64,000 bases of DNA from Dillenia suffruticosa (taxonomy: Eukaryota; Streptophyta; Magnoliopsida; Dilleniales; Dilleniaceae). The position numbers and the translations under genes were made by a program. The stretch covers positions 5,507,609-5,571,608 of the forward strand of contig JAVTVX010000009.1 of NCBI GenBank assembly GCA_033439265.1. The letters run 5' to 3'. Below, in pieces: positions 35,079-46,138 of this stretch. The notes below the pieces were generated by a model that had not been told where the DNA came from, did no database searches, and saw nothing but the letters and a program-made list of their open reading frames with translations. Position 1 is the stretch's first letter; each line of letters opens with the position of its first letter.

Positions 35079-35752
35079 TGAGGAAAGTGAGATTATCAGT
35101 GTTAGTGATGATAAGGGAAATACACAGGCTAATGATTTGAGTTATTGGGTTTGTTGGAATTGTTTGGGTTTAGGTAACTATAGAACCCCGCATGATGAAT
35201 TCAAGTGGGAGGAACTGCAGGAGAGGGAGAATATGAGTGATAAATGGTGGAGATGATGAAGAAATCTCAATTTTAGTTTCATCCAATGTTTTATCGGAAG
35301 AAGAAGTAGGTTATGGTGAGGAGGCGCTTAGTAATTTGGAGTGGGAAATGGATTATGACAAAGAAATATTAATTTATTTTTATTTTGAGATGTATATCGG
35401 CTTTTGTTTGTTGAACTTTGAGATTCCTTTTTTTTTATTTATTGAACATAGTTAATAGCTTATAAAAAATATTAATTTATTTTTAATTTAATCATTAGTA
35501 TTTATATCTTTTATAGTTGTTGAATGGTTAGTAATATAGTTATAATATATATATATATATACACCCTTTATGGTAATTTTAATTAAAATTAGAGTTTAAA
35601 TAAACCGTTTTGTCAAACAACATTTTAAGAAAAATGAGCAAAAAAAGAGTTTTTAGAAGTGTCAAACAGTTTCTATTTTATTTTTTAAGATATTATTTTT
35701 AACTTAACTTTAAAATAGCTTTTAATCTGAAAATAAGCCTTGTCAAACAGAC

Positions 35753-36288
35753 TCTAAATGCTCGTTTGGCAGAGCTTTTTTCTGGTTTCTCTTCTCCTTA
35801 TAAGGAAAAAGTCTACCAAACAATATTTTTTAGAAACTCTTTAAAAATGAGCTTTTTTTTTGGAAGAAAATTTTAAAAACTAGCCCTTAAGACTTCTCTT
35901 TTTTTTTTTTAATACTCCAGCTTTACCATAAATATATATTTTTTATTCTATTTATATTCTCACATAATTGTTTTTATTTCATTAATATCTTTATTTAAAT
36001 GATGTAAAATTTCAAATATAAGCATTAATTTAGCATTAATTTTAAATTTTAACTTTTAATATTACTTCAAAAGTAAAAAAGTAAAAATAAAATTAATTTT
36101 AATTTTTAACTTTATTTCAAAAGTAAAAAAATCAAACAAATTTTAATTTTTTTTTTAAAAAGAATTAATTTTTACTTATTCTTAAAATGAGAAGATAAGT
36201 TAAAAAAAATTCTACCAAAATGACATTAATATTGCCTTTCTTTTCTTTTCTCTTTCCTCCTAAACTCCCAAATGGGCCCTAAAGTATT
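35753..36288. repeat. MITE-like repeat, copy 2
   Basis: The left edge CTAAATGCTCGTTTGGCAG and the right edge, on the other strand, CTTTAGGGCCCATTTGGGAG form a loose terminal inverted repeat of about 19 bases. The first 110 bases match copy 1 at 24325. The interior is AT-rich with no coding capacity. An hAT-type MITE is the likely class; no clear 8-base target duplication was identified. Confidence 0.5.
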
Positions 36289-36768
36289 TGGTTCAAACCC
36301 AGCTAAACTAAAGTTCGAAGCCTCATGATATCTGGGTAGGGCTGTATTTACTAAGTGAATTGTTTTTGTAGGACTGTATTTACTTGTGACCAAGTACGTT
36401 AGAGAGCCTCTAAGGTGGATGAAGGATCATGGTTGAAGTAGGATCATTGTGGAAACTTATTTTTTGGTTGTGGTTAATGTGTTGAAAAACTTGTCTCATC
36501 ATTATCTCCCTTTTGATTTGTTAATCGATGATCTTAAAGCCTTAAATTCTAAAAAGTTATATTTCTGTCGTTAATGACAGAAAGATTTAATTGTTATATT
36601 TTTGAAAGTTTGAATATTTTGATCATTTTATTTTAAAGTTTAGGGATTTAATTATGAATTTGAAACCAAATTCAACATCTAATTTCAATCCTTTTTTCTT
36701 AAAAAAAAAGGGCTAAATTTGTTAAGTCCATATATTAAAAAAATAAACAAAGAAACAAAAGCCAACTT

Positions 36769-36971
36769 TTCGTTGGTCTAGTGAGAAGGGCGCTACACCC
36801 CACACTAAGAACCGGGGTTCGAATATTGGTAGTGGCAAAAATGACATTGGAAGAGCTCCCTCTCGATTGGGACTTGACAGTAACTTGGTCGAGATCAGTC
36901 GGAGCAAAACTTCGGATATCAGCGGTGGACCAACTCCAGAGGAGAAAAAAAAAAAACAAAAAAGAAAAAGG
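36769..36971 (+). mobile_element. tRNA-derived SINE with A-rich tail
   Basis: A TTCGTTGGTCTAGTG head contains an A box (TGGTCTAGTGAG, 36774-36785). A B box GGTTCGAAT lies at 36816-36824, at tRNA-like spacing. A non-tRNA body (GAGCTCCCTCTCGATTGGGA, then GGTCGAGATCAGTCGGAGC) follows and ends in an A-rich tail at about 36945-36971. The head and body resemble the Au-type SINE family of plants, from memory. The copy ends about 40 bases before the gypsy insertion. Confidence 0.68.
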
Positions 36972-37012
36972 CTTTGGATTCAACCCAATCAATCTCAATT
37001 GGACCAGATATC

Positions 37013-37431
37013 TGTAATGATCATGAGATGTAAGGATAGGAAATAGAAGATTATTGCAAAACAAGTTGTTATAGAATCAGTTAAAATCAGTTGGAATCTC
37101 TAACTGATTTACTAGACAGTTGGTTGGACAGCTAGAATAGGGAATGAGGTATAAAATGTACAAGCATGTACCTGCTGCAATCAAGAATCTGATAGCTTCA
37201 GTCCTTCTCTTTCCTCTGCTTCCTATCTCTCATTCTCTCTCTTGTCTCTCTCTTTCCTTCCTAATTCTACTCTCTTCTTCTCCTATCTCTATCCCTTAGT
37301 CTTCCCCATTCACTGCAATTTATCCCTACAGCTACCCTTCTGTTACATTCTCACATCATTACTAAGTTTTAGCAATATATTGAACACCATAGCCTACAGT
37401 CTTGGCGCCAGTTGAAGCTCCATTCATTACA
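37013..37431 (+). repeat. 5' LTR of the chromovirus element (419 bp)
   Basis: It contains GGTATAAAATGTACAAG near 37149 (TATA-like) and a long pyrimidine-rich stretch. It is about 11 bases longer than the 3' LTR, mainly through an extra CATTCTCTCTCTTGTCTC-type stretch. Confidence 0.93.
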
Positions 37432-37433
37432 AG

Positions 37434-37445
37434 TGGTATCAAAGC
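37434..37445 (+). other. Primer binding site (tRNA-Met) of the chromovirus element
   Basis: TGGTATCAAAGC, two bases after the 5' LTR end; one mismatch from the usual TGGTATCAGAGC. Confidence 0.85.
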
Positions 37446-37472
37446 AGTAGATTCTTGGCAACAAAGCACTCA

Positions 37473-38523
37473 ATGGCAGACAACACAAGATACAAAACTA
37501 TGGAAGATCAGATCAGGAAGCAAGAACAGAAAATGCAGGAACTAACGAATGGAATTCAAGAACATAAGCTACAGTCTGACAAGAAGCTTAACAATATTGA
37601 AAGAAAAATAGAAGGTATGTATCAAAGATTGGAGGAGCAAAATCAAAGGATAGAGGCCTTTATGACTGGTATAGAATCTGGAATTGGTTCAAATTACAAA
37701 ACATGGAATCAAAATAAAATGGAAGAAACAGAAAATGATAGACATTTTAAAACTCCTATACTACCTAGACCAACTGAAGGTAGGATCAAAGTAGAATCTG
37801 TTTCTCAGACAATCCGAAAAGAACTAGTGACCAAAGGATATTGTCATAATCCACCAAAGCTTGAACTTCCAATATTTGTAGGAGATGATCCTAGAGTATG
37901 GTTGAGAAAATGTCCGAAATCTTTCAATGTCTATCAAATTCCTACATAGGCATGGATTGATACTATAGAAATGTACCTTGAAGGAAAAGCTGAGGTTTGG
38001 TTTCAAGGTCTTAAGCTAGTCAGATAGGAAATTAGTTGGATAGACTTTTCAACACAACTTTGTCTACGATTTGAGGCAAAAGGAGGTCAAGATAAAATTG
38101 AAGAATTCAATAAATTGCAACAGATTAGTTGTTTGTCTAAATATCAAGAGAGATTTGAAGAATTATGGTCTTTAATGCTGCAGAAGAATCCTCGACTGAC
38201 TGAGCAGTATTTCATATCCAGTTTTATTAGTGGACTGCGAGAGGACATCAAGCCAATGTTAAGGATCATGAAACCTCATACTCTTTTACAAGCTTTTGAA
38301 ATTGCCAACTTACAGGATCAATCATTAGAGATGGCCAAAAAGAACAAAGGCCAAGGATCATATAATTCTTTTCTGTTCAAATCTAACTTCAATAAGGTTG
38401 GAAAAGAGGATTCCACTCAGGGAAACTCCTAGACTAAGTTGTCTCCGCAGGAAGCATAACTTAGAAGACAACACAATTTATGTTTTAAGTGTGGAGAGAA
38501 GTTCACTCCAGGTCATAGGTGCA
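37473..38523 (+). pseudogene. gag region of the chromovirus element
   Basis: It starts MADNTRYKTMEDQIRKQEQK with a long Gln/Glu/Lys coiled-coil. A gag core follows, with LELPIFVGDDPRVWLRKC and SSFISGLREDIKPMLR, and the zinc knuckle CFKCGEKFTPGHRC at 38481-38523. In-frame stops occur at about 37947, 38025, 38430 and 38457. Confidence 0.88.
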
Positions 38524-41500
38524 AGTTCAAACATCTCAATGTTATTTTAACTACGGAAGAGGAGGAGGAAAATGAGTTTAGGGACAAAGTGTTAGAAGAA
38601 GAAAGTCTCTTGCAGAATGAATTAGAGGAAGGAGTTCATGTTTCCCTTTGTGCACTGTCAAATTCGATTCATAAGCAAACTATTGTTTTGCAAGGAGTCC
38701 TAAGTGGGATTAACATGAACATACTGGTAGATACAGATAGTTCCAATAGCTTCCTGCATAAACTAAAGTCTACTGACACACTACAGGCAGAAATTGCATA
38801 TGAAAGTAAGATTACTAGTTCTACAAAGGTCAGCAATGTGAGATGGAAAATTCAGCAGCATATGTTCACGTTTGATTTGAGAGCCATTCCACTAGGGAGA
38901 TGGGACATGATACTTGGTGTGGATTGGATGTACAACTCAATCCATTCACATTTGATTTCAAGAGGCTACGGTAAGGTTATTCAACAACCTGGAAGGAAGA
39001 GTAAATCAACCCTTATTTAAACGAATAAGAGGTAAGGATACAAAAACATTCAGGGAGCAACGGTTGCTGAGTTGCATGACCTTGGATATTCAAAATGACT
39101 AACTAAGGTGTCACATTCCAGAAGTCATTTCTGTAGTATTAAGTAAATATAGAGAAGTTTTCGATACTCCTATTTCTCTTCCACCCAAAAGGCAGCATGA
39201 CCATTCCATTCCTCTCAAATTAAACTCTCAACCATTCAAGTTGAAGCCTTACCGGTACCCTCATTCACAAAAGTCAGAAATTGAACACCAAGCGTAGGAA
39301 ATACTCAGCAAAGGCATTGTTAGACCCAGTACTAGTCCCTTTGCCTCCCCAGTCCTGTTGGTCAGAAAGAAAAATGATACATGGCGTTTCTGTGTGGACT
39401 ATAGGCAACTAAATCAGTCGACTATTAAGGACAGGTACCCTATACCTAATATTGATGAATTATTGGATGAGCTTTTTAGGTCAAGAGTCTTTTCTAAGAT
39501 TGATTTAAGGGCTCGTTATCACCAAATCAGAGTCAAACCCTCTGATGTAGAGAAGACAACATTTCAAACTCACCATGACCATTTTGAGTTTCTAGTTATG
39601 CATTTTGGACTTACTAATGCGCCTGTAACTTTTCAAGCACTGATGAATGAAAATTTTCAATCTTACTTGAGGAAGTTTGTTTTGTTTTTTTTTTTATTTT
39701 TTTTTTATTTTTATGACATTCTCATCTATAGTTCAGACATATATAACCATACTCAAGACCTCAAAACTGTCTTAAGTACACTGAAGAAGCATCATCTTTT
39801 TGCCAAACGATCAAAATGCACTTTTGCTCAAAATCAAGTGGAGTATCTAGAACATATAGTCACTGCAAAAGGTGTAAAAATAGATTTGCAGAAAGTGGAA
39901 AGCATATCCTCTTGGCTAACCCCAGTGTTTGTCAAATCCCTGAGAGGATTTCTAGGATTGACTGGATATTACATGAGATTTTTAAGGAACTATGGATCTA
40001 TAGTAAGGCCCTTAAATGATCTCTTGAAAAAGGATAGTTTCCAGTGGACAGAGAATGCTGAAAATGCCTTCAATCAACTTAAACTGGCAATGGTCACAGC
40101 TCCAGTGATAAGGTTACCAAACTTTAGTAAACCATTCATTATAGAGACTGATGCTTCCTTTAATGGTCTAGGTGTTGTATTGATGCAGGAGGGTTAGCTT
40201 ATAGCATACTTAAGCAAGGCATTAGGGCCAAGAAATAAAGGGTTATCCATTTATAAGAAAGAGTTGCTTGCATTGATGATGGCTATCACGAAATGGAGGC
40301 ATTACCTCTTGGGATATCATTTCATTATTAAGACTGATCATTAAAGTCTTAAATACCTATTGGAATAGAAGCTAACCACTCCTCTGCAGTATAAATGGAT
40401 GGCAAAGCTATTGGGTTTGGACTATGAAATTCAGTATAAGAAGGGATTTGAAAACAAGGTTGCTGATGCTTTGTCAAGAAGGGGATCTCAAGATGACGAG
40501 CTTTCTTATCACAGCTTGTTAGCTGTATCCTCAGTTCAACCTAATTGGATGCAAGAGTGCCATGGAGGAATTCTTAAGTACAAAAAGAAGATAATGGTTG
40601 GAGGTGGAAATCAACTTAGAGAGAAGATCGTGAGAGTCATGCACACTTCTGCCCTAGGGGGACACTCAGGTCAGTTGGGAACTTTACAGATAGTTAAATC
40701 AGTTTTCTATTGGCCAATGATAAAGCAGACTGTTAACAAGATGGTGCAGGAATGTGATGTCTGTCATAGAAATAAGTATGAAAACACACCCTACCCAGAA
40801 CTGTTATAGCTTCTGCCTATTCCAGCTCAAGCTTGGATCCAAATAAGTATGGATTTCATTGAGGGGTTACCTAATTCTCATGGCGATAATACAATTTTAG
40901 TGGTAGTGGACAGACTCACAAAGTTTGGACATTTCATGGCACTGGAACATCCTTTCTTTGCCACCAAAGTAGATTAATTGTTCTTAGATAATGTCTTCAA
41001 GCTACATGGTCTCCCTGACTCCATTGTATCAAACAGAGACAAAGTTTTTACTAGTCTCTTTTGGCAGAAGTTATTCAGACTCTTGGGAACTCAGCTGAAG
41101 ATGAGTAGTTCATATCACCCACAGACTGATGGGTAAAGTGAGAGAGTGAACCGGTGTTTGGAATGCTATTTCAGGTGTATATCCTCTGACAGACCTACAA
41201 ATTGGTTACACTGGTTAAGTCTCACAGAGTGGTGGTACAACACCAACCATCACAATAGCCTAAAAATCACTCCTTTCGAAACTCTATATGGATACAGACC
41301 AAGACATATTCTTATAGGGCCTTATGATGACACGGTTACTCCAGCTACAGGAGATTTCATCAAAAGGCATGACATGATTCAAATTCTGAGGGATCATTTG
41401 AGCCAAGCTCAGAATAGAATGAAGATATATACCGATCAGAAGAGAACATAACGTGAATTCAAAGTTGGTGACATGGTCTATCTGAAGTTGCAGCCATACT

Positions 41501-41881
41501 GCCAATAGTCAGTGGAATTACGGAAGCAACTTAAGTTGTCTTCTAAGTTTTATGGTTCTTTTCGGAGTTAGGCGAAGATTGGAGCAGCGGCTTACAAGTT
41601 GCAGTTGCCACCTGGTTCTAAAATTCATCATGTTTTTCATGTGTCTTTGTTAAAGAAGAAGTTGGGTTCTAATCAGTCAACCATGCCAACACTGCCATTG
41701 CTTGGTACAGATAAACAAGCCCTGGTGGAACCAGAAGCAGTGTTCAAGAGGCGTGTGATAACAAGAAATAGCCAGCCAGTAACGCCAGGTTTTAATCAAA
41801 TGGATAAACCTCAGTTATGAGGAGGCTACATGGGAAGATCTAGACTTCATCTGTGCTCAATTTCCATCTTTTAATCCTTGA
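38524..41881 (+). pseudogene. pol region of the chromovirus element (PR-RT-RH-INT-chromodomain)
   Basis: The protease motif ILVDTDSSNSFL (about 38728) has DTDS where DTGS is normal. The reverse transcriptase runs about 39150-39760 (RFCVDYRQLN, FSKIDLRARYHQIRV). Its catalytic YxDD region near 39700-39720 is replaced by a Phe-rich stretch from poly-T expansion and reads YDILIYS. RNase H is about 40120-40490 (FIIETDASFNGLGVV). Integrase is about 40640-41450 (zinc part with H..H and CDVCHRNK, DFIEGLP, then HPQTDG). A chromodomain-like end, VLIKWINLSYEEATWEDLD, stops at 41879-41881. At least ten stop codons and several frameshifts interrupt it. The chromodomain places it among chromoviruses. Confidence 0.9.
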
Positions 41882-41911
41882 GGACAAGGATGGTTCAAAG
41901 GAGGGATATGT

Positions 41912-42319
41912 TGTAATGATCATGAGATATAAGGATAGGAAATAGAAGGTTATTACAAAGCTAGTTGTTATAGAATCGGTTAGAATCAATTGGAATCTCT
42001 AACTGATTTATTAGATAGTTGGTTGGACGGTTAGAATAGGGAAGGAGGTATAAAATGTACAAGCCTGTACCTACTGCAATCAAGAATCTGGTAGCTTCAG
42101 TCCTTCTCTTTCCTCTGCTTCCCTTCTCCCGTTCTCTCTTTTTCCACCCTAATTCTACTCTCTTCTTCTCCTATCTCTATCCGTCAGCCTTCCCCATTCA
42201 CTGCAATTCATCCCTACAGCTACCCCTCTGTTACATTCTCACTTCATTACTAAGTTCCAGCAATATATTGAACACCACAGCCTGCAGTCTTGGCGCTAGT
42301 TGAAGCTCCATTCATAACA
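41912..42319 (+). repeat. 3' LTR of the chromovirus element (408 bp)
   Basis: Begins TGTAATGATCATGAGATATAA, ends CATTCATAACA. The purine stretch AAAGGAGGGATA just upstream (about 41897-41908) is the probable polypurine tract. Confidence 0.93.
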
Positions 42320-42324
42320 ATATC

Positions 42325-44938
42325 TCGGAAGGACCACCAGGCTAACTTGGCTAATCAGATTGAACGGCCTAGCCTGCTAAGTCTCGTTTGGACTTGGGGA
42401 GTTTTTTTTTTTTTTTTTTTTTTTCTCATTTTTTGTAGCTGAGTGCAATGATTAAAAAAAAAAAAAAGCACGTGCACACACACACACACATATCGTCTAC
42501 GAGCGAATGTTTCTCGTGGCTGGCCAAGTGACCATGCTGGCTTCTCTTTTACTCGTAGCTATACCCAGAAAAATTTTAATTTTAATTTATGTTATTTATA
42601 ATTTTTTAATTATATAACATGTTTTTTTAAAAATACTTGTATGCATATATATTTTGTGAGAGAGGAGGGGAGAGACCCGGATTAAATAAACAAGAGCCAA
42701 AAGGATACAAGCTTCCTCCAAAAAAGTGGCCAATAATGAAACCAGAAACCTAAACCAGAAACTACCCAACCAGGGTTCAAAGGAAAGCATACCCAGACAA
42801 GAAAGTTGAAGTATGGGCAACATAGGCCACCACGTACCGATGTTTAATCGGTGTAATGTTTAAATACTAATATCTCTTAATCAAAATCTTAATTTTGATT
42901 TATGTATATATTAAAAACAGTCGTCAGGAAAATTTTATATTTTAAAAATTTAATTTGACTCAAATTAAATTTAATAAAATTCAATAAAATACAAATAATT
43001 TGTTTTAAAAAAAAAAACATATGCCTCCGCATTGTCCATCGCCAACTTCATGCACAATGCACGGATAAACGGTTGATTTTCAACAATCAGACCCAAAAAA
43101 CTCATAACCTTCAAGACTAATACCATCAATAAGAGAAGCCTCATAAAATATTATATTTTTAGCAAAAAATCAAAATTTCTTTATAAAGAAAATTATAATC
43201 ATGCGAGGCCATGGGTTGAAAGTAGAAATTAGATGTGTGAATCGGAAATTTGTTTTCACACAACATAACTTAAAATAGTCGAAGGCATTGTTCTGCTGAT
43301 ATACGCGCACCAACAAGTCCTCCATTTGATCTCTGGCCCCCCTTCGCGTTCATTCTGTAGCAGCGCCGTCAACCATAATGAGGCGGCCAAGAGCTAAAGG
43401 TCATCTACCCACTGGTGTGAATGGTAACCAGAAAATAAATTAGAATTTGTATAATTTGTTTTAATTAATAGAATAAAAATTAAAATCAAAACAAAACTTT
43501 TTAATTATGAAATTTGTATAATTTATTTTAATTAATAGAATAAAAATTAAAATTAAAATTAAAATTTTTAATTATAAAATTTCTAAAATCTAAGTATAGA
43601 TATAAATTTTTAAAACACATTTTCAAAATTTTTGAATCCAAATTCAATTTTCGATCCAACCAAGCATTTTGATTATTACAAAGTCTCACCAATCTTCCAA
43701 AGAAGCCCACAATTAACTTTTTAATTACAACACATAAAATAAATTATCTTCTCCTCAAAATCTCACCTTTGGATTGTGGGATTTGACAGACATCACCAAT
43801 CCAATAGTTGGTGGTAAGCCAATAATTATATTATTATTGTTATTACTATTATTATTATTAGGCATAAGGGTGGATGATATAAGTCAAAGGGAATCATTTT
43901 ATGGTATAGTTTTATTAGGCGAAAGCCAGTGGAAAAGCACATAAATGTTGAGATCCAAACAAAAGATATGTACTGCTCCCCACGTCGGCCTATATGTTTT
44001 AGGATTTTGACCTAATTGTACTGTATATTCCACACTCCAGTTCATATGTGTGACCCCATTTCTCTGGTTTACACGACCACCTATTAATTTTGGACTACAC
44101 ACTGGTTGGTTTCACTTACGTTCGTGTCCTCCCATATTTGGTGCATGAATCCAATCCCCCACGTCTCCTTGCTAATTTGCGGGGGAAAATGGCTCCCATG
44201 GAAGAGAGGTTGTTTAATGGGATTTTAATGACATTTGATCTTTCCTATCTTCAATGTTTTGGAGTAATTAAAGTTCATTAATCTTGTTAAAATCAATATG
44301 TAATTGATACAACGGTTAAACAGTCGTAATTTTTTAAATAAAGTTATTCTTATAAATGAAAAAATAGAAATAAGAAGAGATTTATTTCTTAAAAATTTAA
44401 TCTGACTCCAATCAAATTTAATTATATTTAATCAGATTCATACCGATTATTTATAATTATTTAAATTTTATGACCCCAATTTGCTTTTTTATTTTATTTT
44501 AATTTTCCCGAAGTCGCACAAGTCAAATAATGGAGACTTTTGAATAATAAACAAATAAAAATATAGACAAAGGCCATGTCCAGTAATCAAAATCCGGAGT
44601 CACGTTTCACTCAAATTGAAGGCTTAGAAGGCTAAATTAATCATTTGCTATCAGCATATAGAAAGAGAGAAAAGGGGGTTGTGAGAATTTGTTCCATTAG
44701 ATTCAAATGAAAGCTTAATCGGATGCACGTTTGAAAAAGGCCCCACAAAAGAAAGACTAAATAATCGGACAAGAAAATGATTAGGAGACCAAAAAGGAGC
44801 ATAATTATATTGAAACTTAGTGCCACAAACGTGCTCACGACCAAAATTATACTGTTCTCTCTCTCTCTCTCTCTCTATTTTTATTATCTTCTTCTCTTTG
44901 GGCTTATGCAGATCATAGTTTCATGACAAAGGTTGAGG
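42325..44938. other. Intergenic AT-rich region
   Basis: No gene supported. It contains a T-run at 42401-42424, a (CA)n tract near 42475-42490 and an ATT-rich stretch near 43826-43860. A CT run at 44856-44876 lies upstream of the USP-like gene, within its probable promoter or 5' UTR. Confidence 0.55.
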
Positions 44939-45794
44939 ATGAGTAAAGCAAGTACGAGAATGCCAAGCATATGCTTAGGCCGAGCCTCGACGAGTGTCCG
45001 AGCCCGTTCTCCGCAGCTGCAAAATAAAGCAACATATGATTCCCCAAAAAGTGAGAGGAGAATTGAGTTCTTGGGGAGTGCAAGAGAGAAAGGTTTTGGT
45101 ACAGAAAAAGCAAAGCCTGGGTTTCTGACTGGGAACAAGATCATGATTGTTGTGGATTCGACTTCTGAAGCCAAGTGTGCTCTTCAATGGAGCCTTTCAC
45201 ATACTGTCCAATGTCGTGACACCATTGTTCTTCTCCATGTGGTCAAGCCTTCTAAACAAGGTTTGACTCTGCTCTCTCTCTCTCTCTCTCTCTCTCTTTT
45301 TGTATGATTAAATAAGTGCAATTTTGTTTTATGCGGATGTGAAGGTAATGGTAGATTATCTGATAGAAGAGCCAATGAAGTCCTTCACACCATGAGAAGT
45401 ATCTGCCAAATGAAAAGGCCAGAGGTGAGTGAGATTTTCATGTTTCTTGTAGTCACTTACTCATGGTATAGTTGAGGATATAAAGATTTGATTTTGGATC
45501 AAATAGGTGAAAGTTGAGCTAGCTTTGACAAGAGGAAAAGAGAGAGGACCAGCCATAGTGGGAGCAGCAAAGCAACATGGAGCATCACTATTGGTGCTAG
45601 GGCAGAGGAGGCGGACAGTGATGTGGCGCCTGATGATGATGCTGTGGCGGGTTAACAGAGTCCGACGAGGAGTAGTGGAATACTGTATCCAAAATGCTAG
45701 CTGCATGGCAATTGCAGTGAGAAGGAAGGGCAAAAACCTTGGAGGGTATTTGATCACCACCAAGCGCCAAAAGAATTTCTGGCTTTTAGCTTAA
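44939..45794 (+). CDS. Universal stress protein (USP)-fold protein
   Basis: Three exons, 44939-45260 (322 nt), 45345-45424 (80) and 45507-45794 (288), with GT..AG borders give 229 residues. The ATG at 44939 was chosen because the longer frame starts only at non-ATG codons. Residues 1-65 are basic and Ser-rich with no family match. From residue 68 the USP fold begins with KIMIVVDSTSEAKCALQWSL, then DTIVLLHVV. The core continues through HGASLLVLGQRRRTVMWRL and VVEYCIQNASCMAIAVRRKG. The usual ATP-binding GxxG-9x-G(S/T) motif is not recognisable: positions after LGQ are Arg- and Met-rich, so nucleotide binding is doubtful. It matches, from memory, the plant adenine-nucleotide-alpha-hydrolase-like proteins near At5g17390. 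A convergent carrier pseudogene lies 345 bases downstream. Confidence 0.85.
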
Positions 45795-46138
45795 AAATAA
45801 GAGCTCTACTGTGATGAAACTTCACAATCGACTGAATTAGTATAAGCTGCACATTTTGTATAAACAAGTAATACGAATTGTGCAAACTTCCAATAGAATC
45901 AATACAATTGACAGAGCATTGCTCTTCTTAAAAATGGTTCAGAAGATGACTTTGTACAGAGTATAAGCATGGATCCTTTGATCTTCTTCCAAGAATTAAG
46001 GAGGCACCATAGTCTCCGTGGTCAATTCCCTACATACCCTAGTTTTCCATATTTATGGGATTTTTGTATCCTTTGCAGCTAAGAATCAAGTTTTAGGCCA
46101 CAGTTGTATGATAATTCCAAAATCTCTGCACATGATTT

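Larger units (their letters stand above)
24698..35450 (+). pseudogene. Unidentified host gene exon split by the CACTA element
   Basis: Removing 24794-35078 and one copy of the TGA duplication joins two plus-strand frames without a shift. The left part ends CGLCVRRIELELD; the right part begins EESEIISVSDDKGNTQ and runs on as LSYWVCWNCLGLGNYRTPHD. Two CxxC pairs (CGLC and CWNC, about 40 residues apart) hint at a small zinc-binding fold, but the family was not recognised. Upstream the frame meets a stop near 24695, possibly an intron border. Downstream it shifts by one base near 35240; the next frame reads NGGDDEEISILVSSNV for about 60 residues. So the gene was either already decaying or has further introns. 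It was certainly disrupted by the insertion. Confidence 0.6.
37013..42319 (+). mobile_element. Full-length chromovirus-type Ty3/gypsy element, dead, 5,307 bp
   Basis: Two similar LTRs (37013-37431 and 41912-42319) begin TGTAATGATCATGAG and end CATTCATTACA or CATTCATAACA. The same five bases ATATC flank the element (37008-37012 and 42320-42324), a clean target duplication. The order gag, protease, reverse transcriptase, RNase H, integrase, chromodomain identifies a Ty3/gypsy chromovirus. Many stops and frameshifts in gag-pol show it cannot move unaided. Confidence 0.95.

Noticed and set aside
36769..36830. tRNA gene
   Set aside because: A and B boxes are present, but there is no cloverleaf with an acceptor stem; the body and A-rich tail fit a SINE.
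21300..44900. FLC-type MADS gene expected after SEP-AP1
   Set aside because: No MADS domain or K-box exons were found on either strand.
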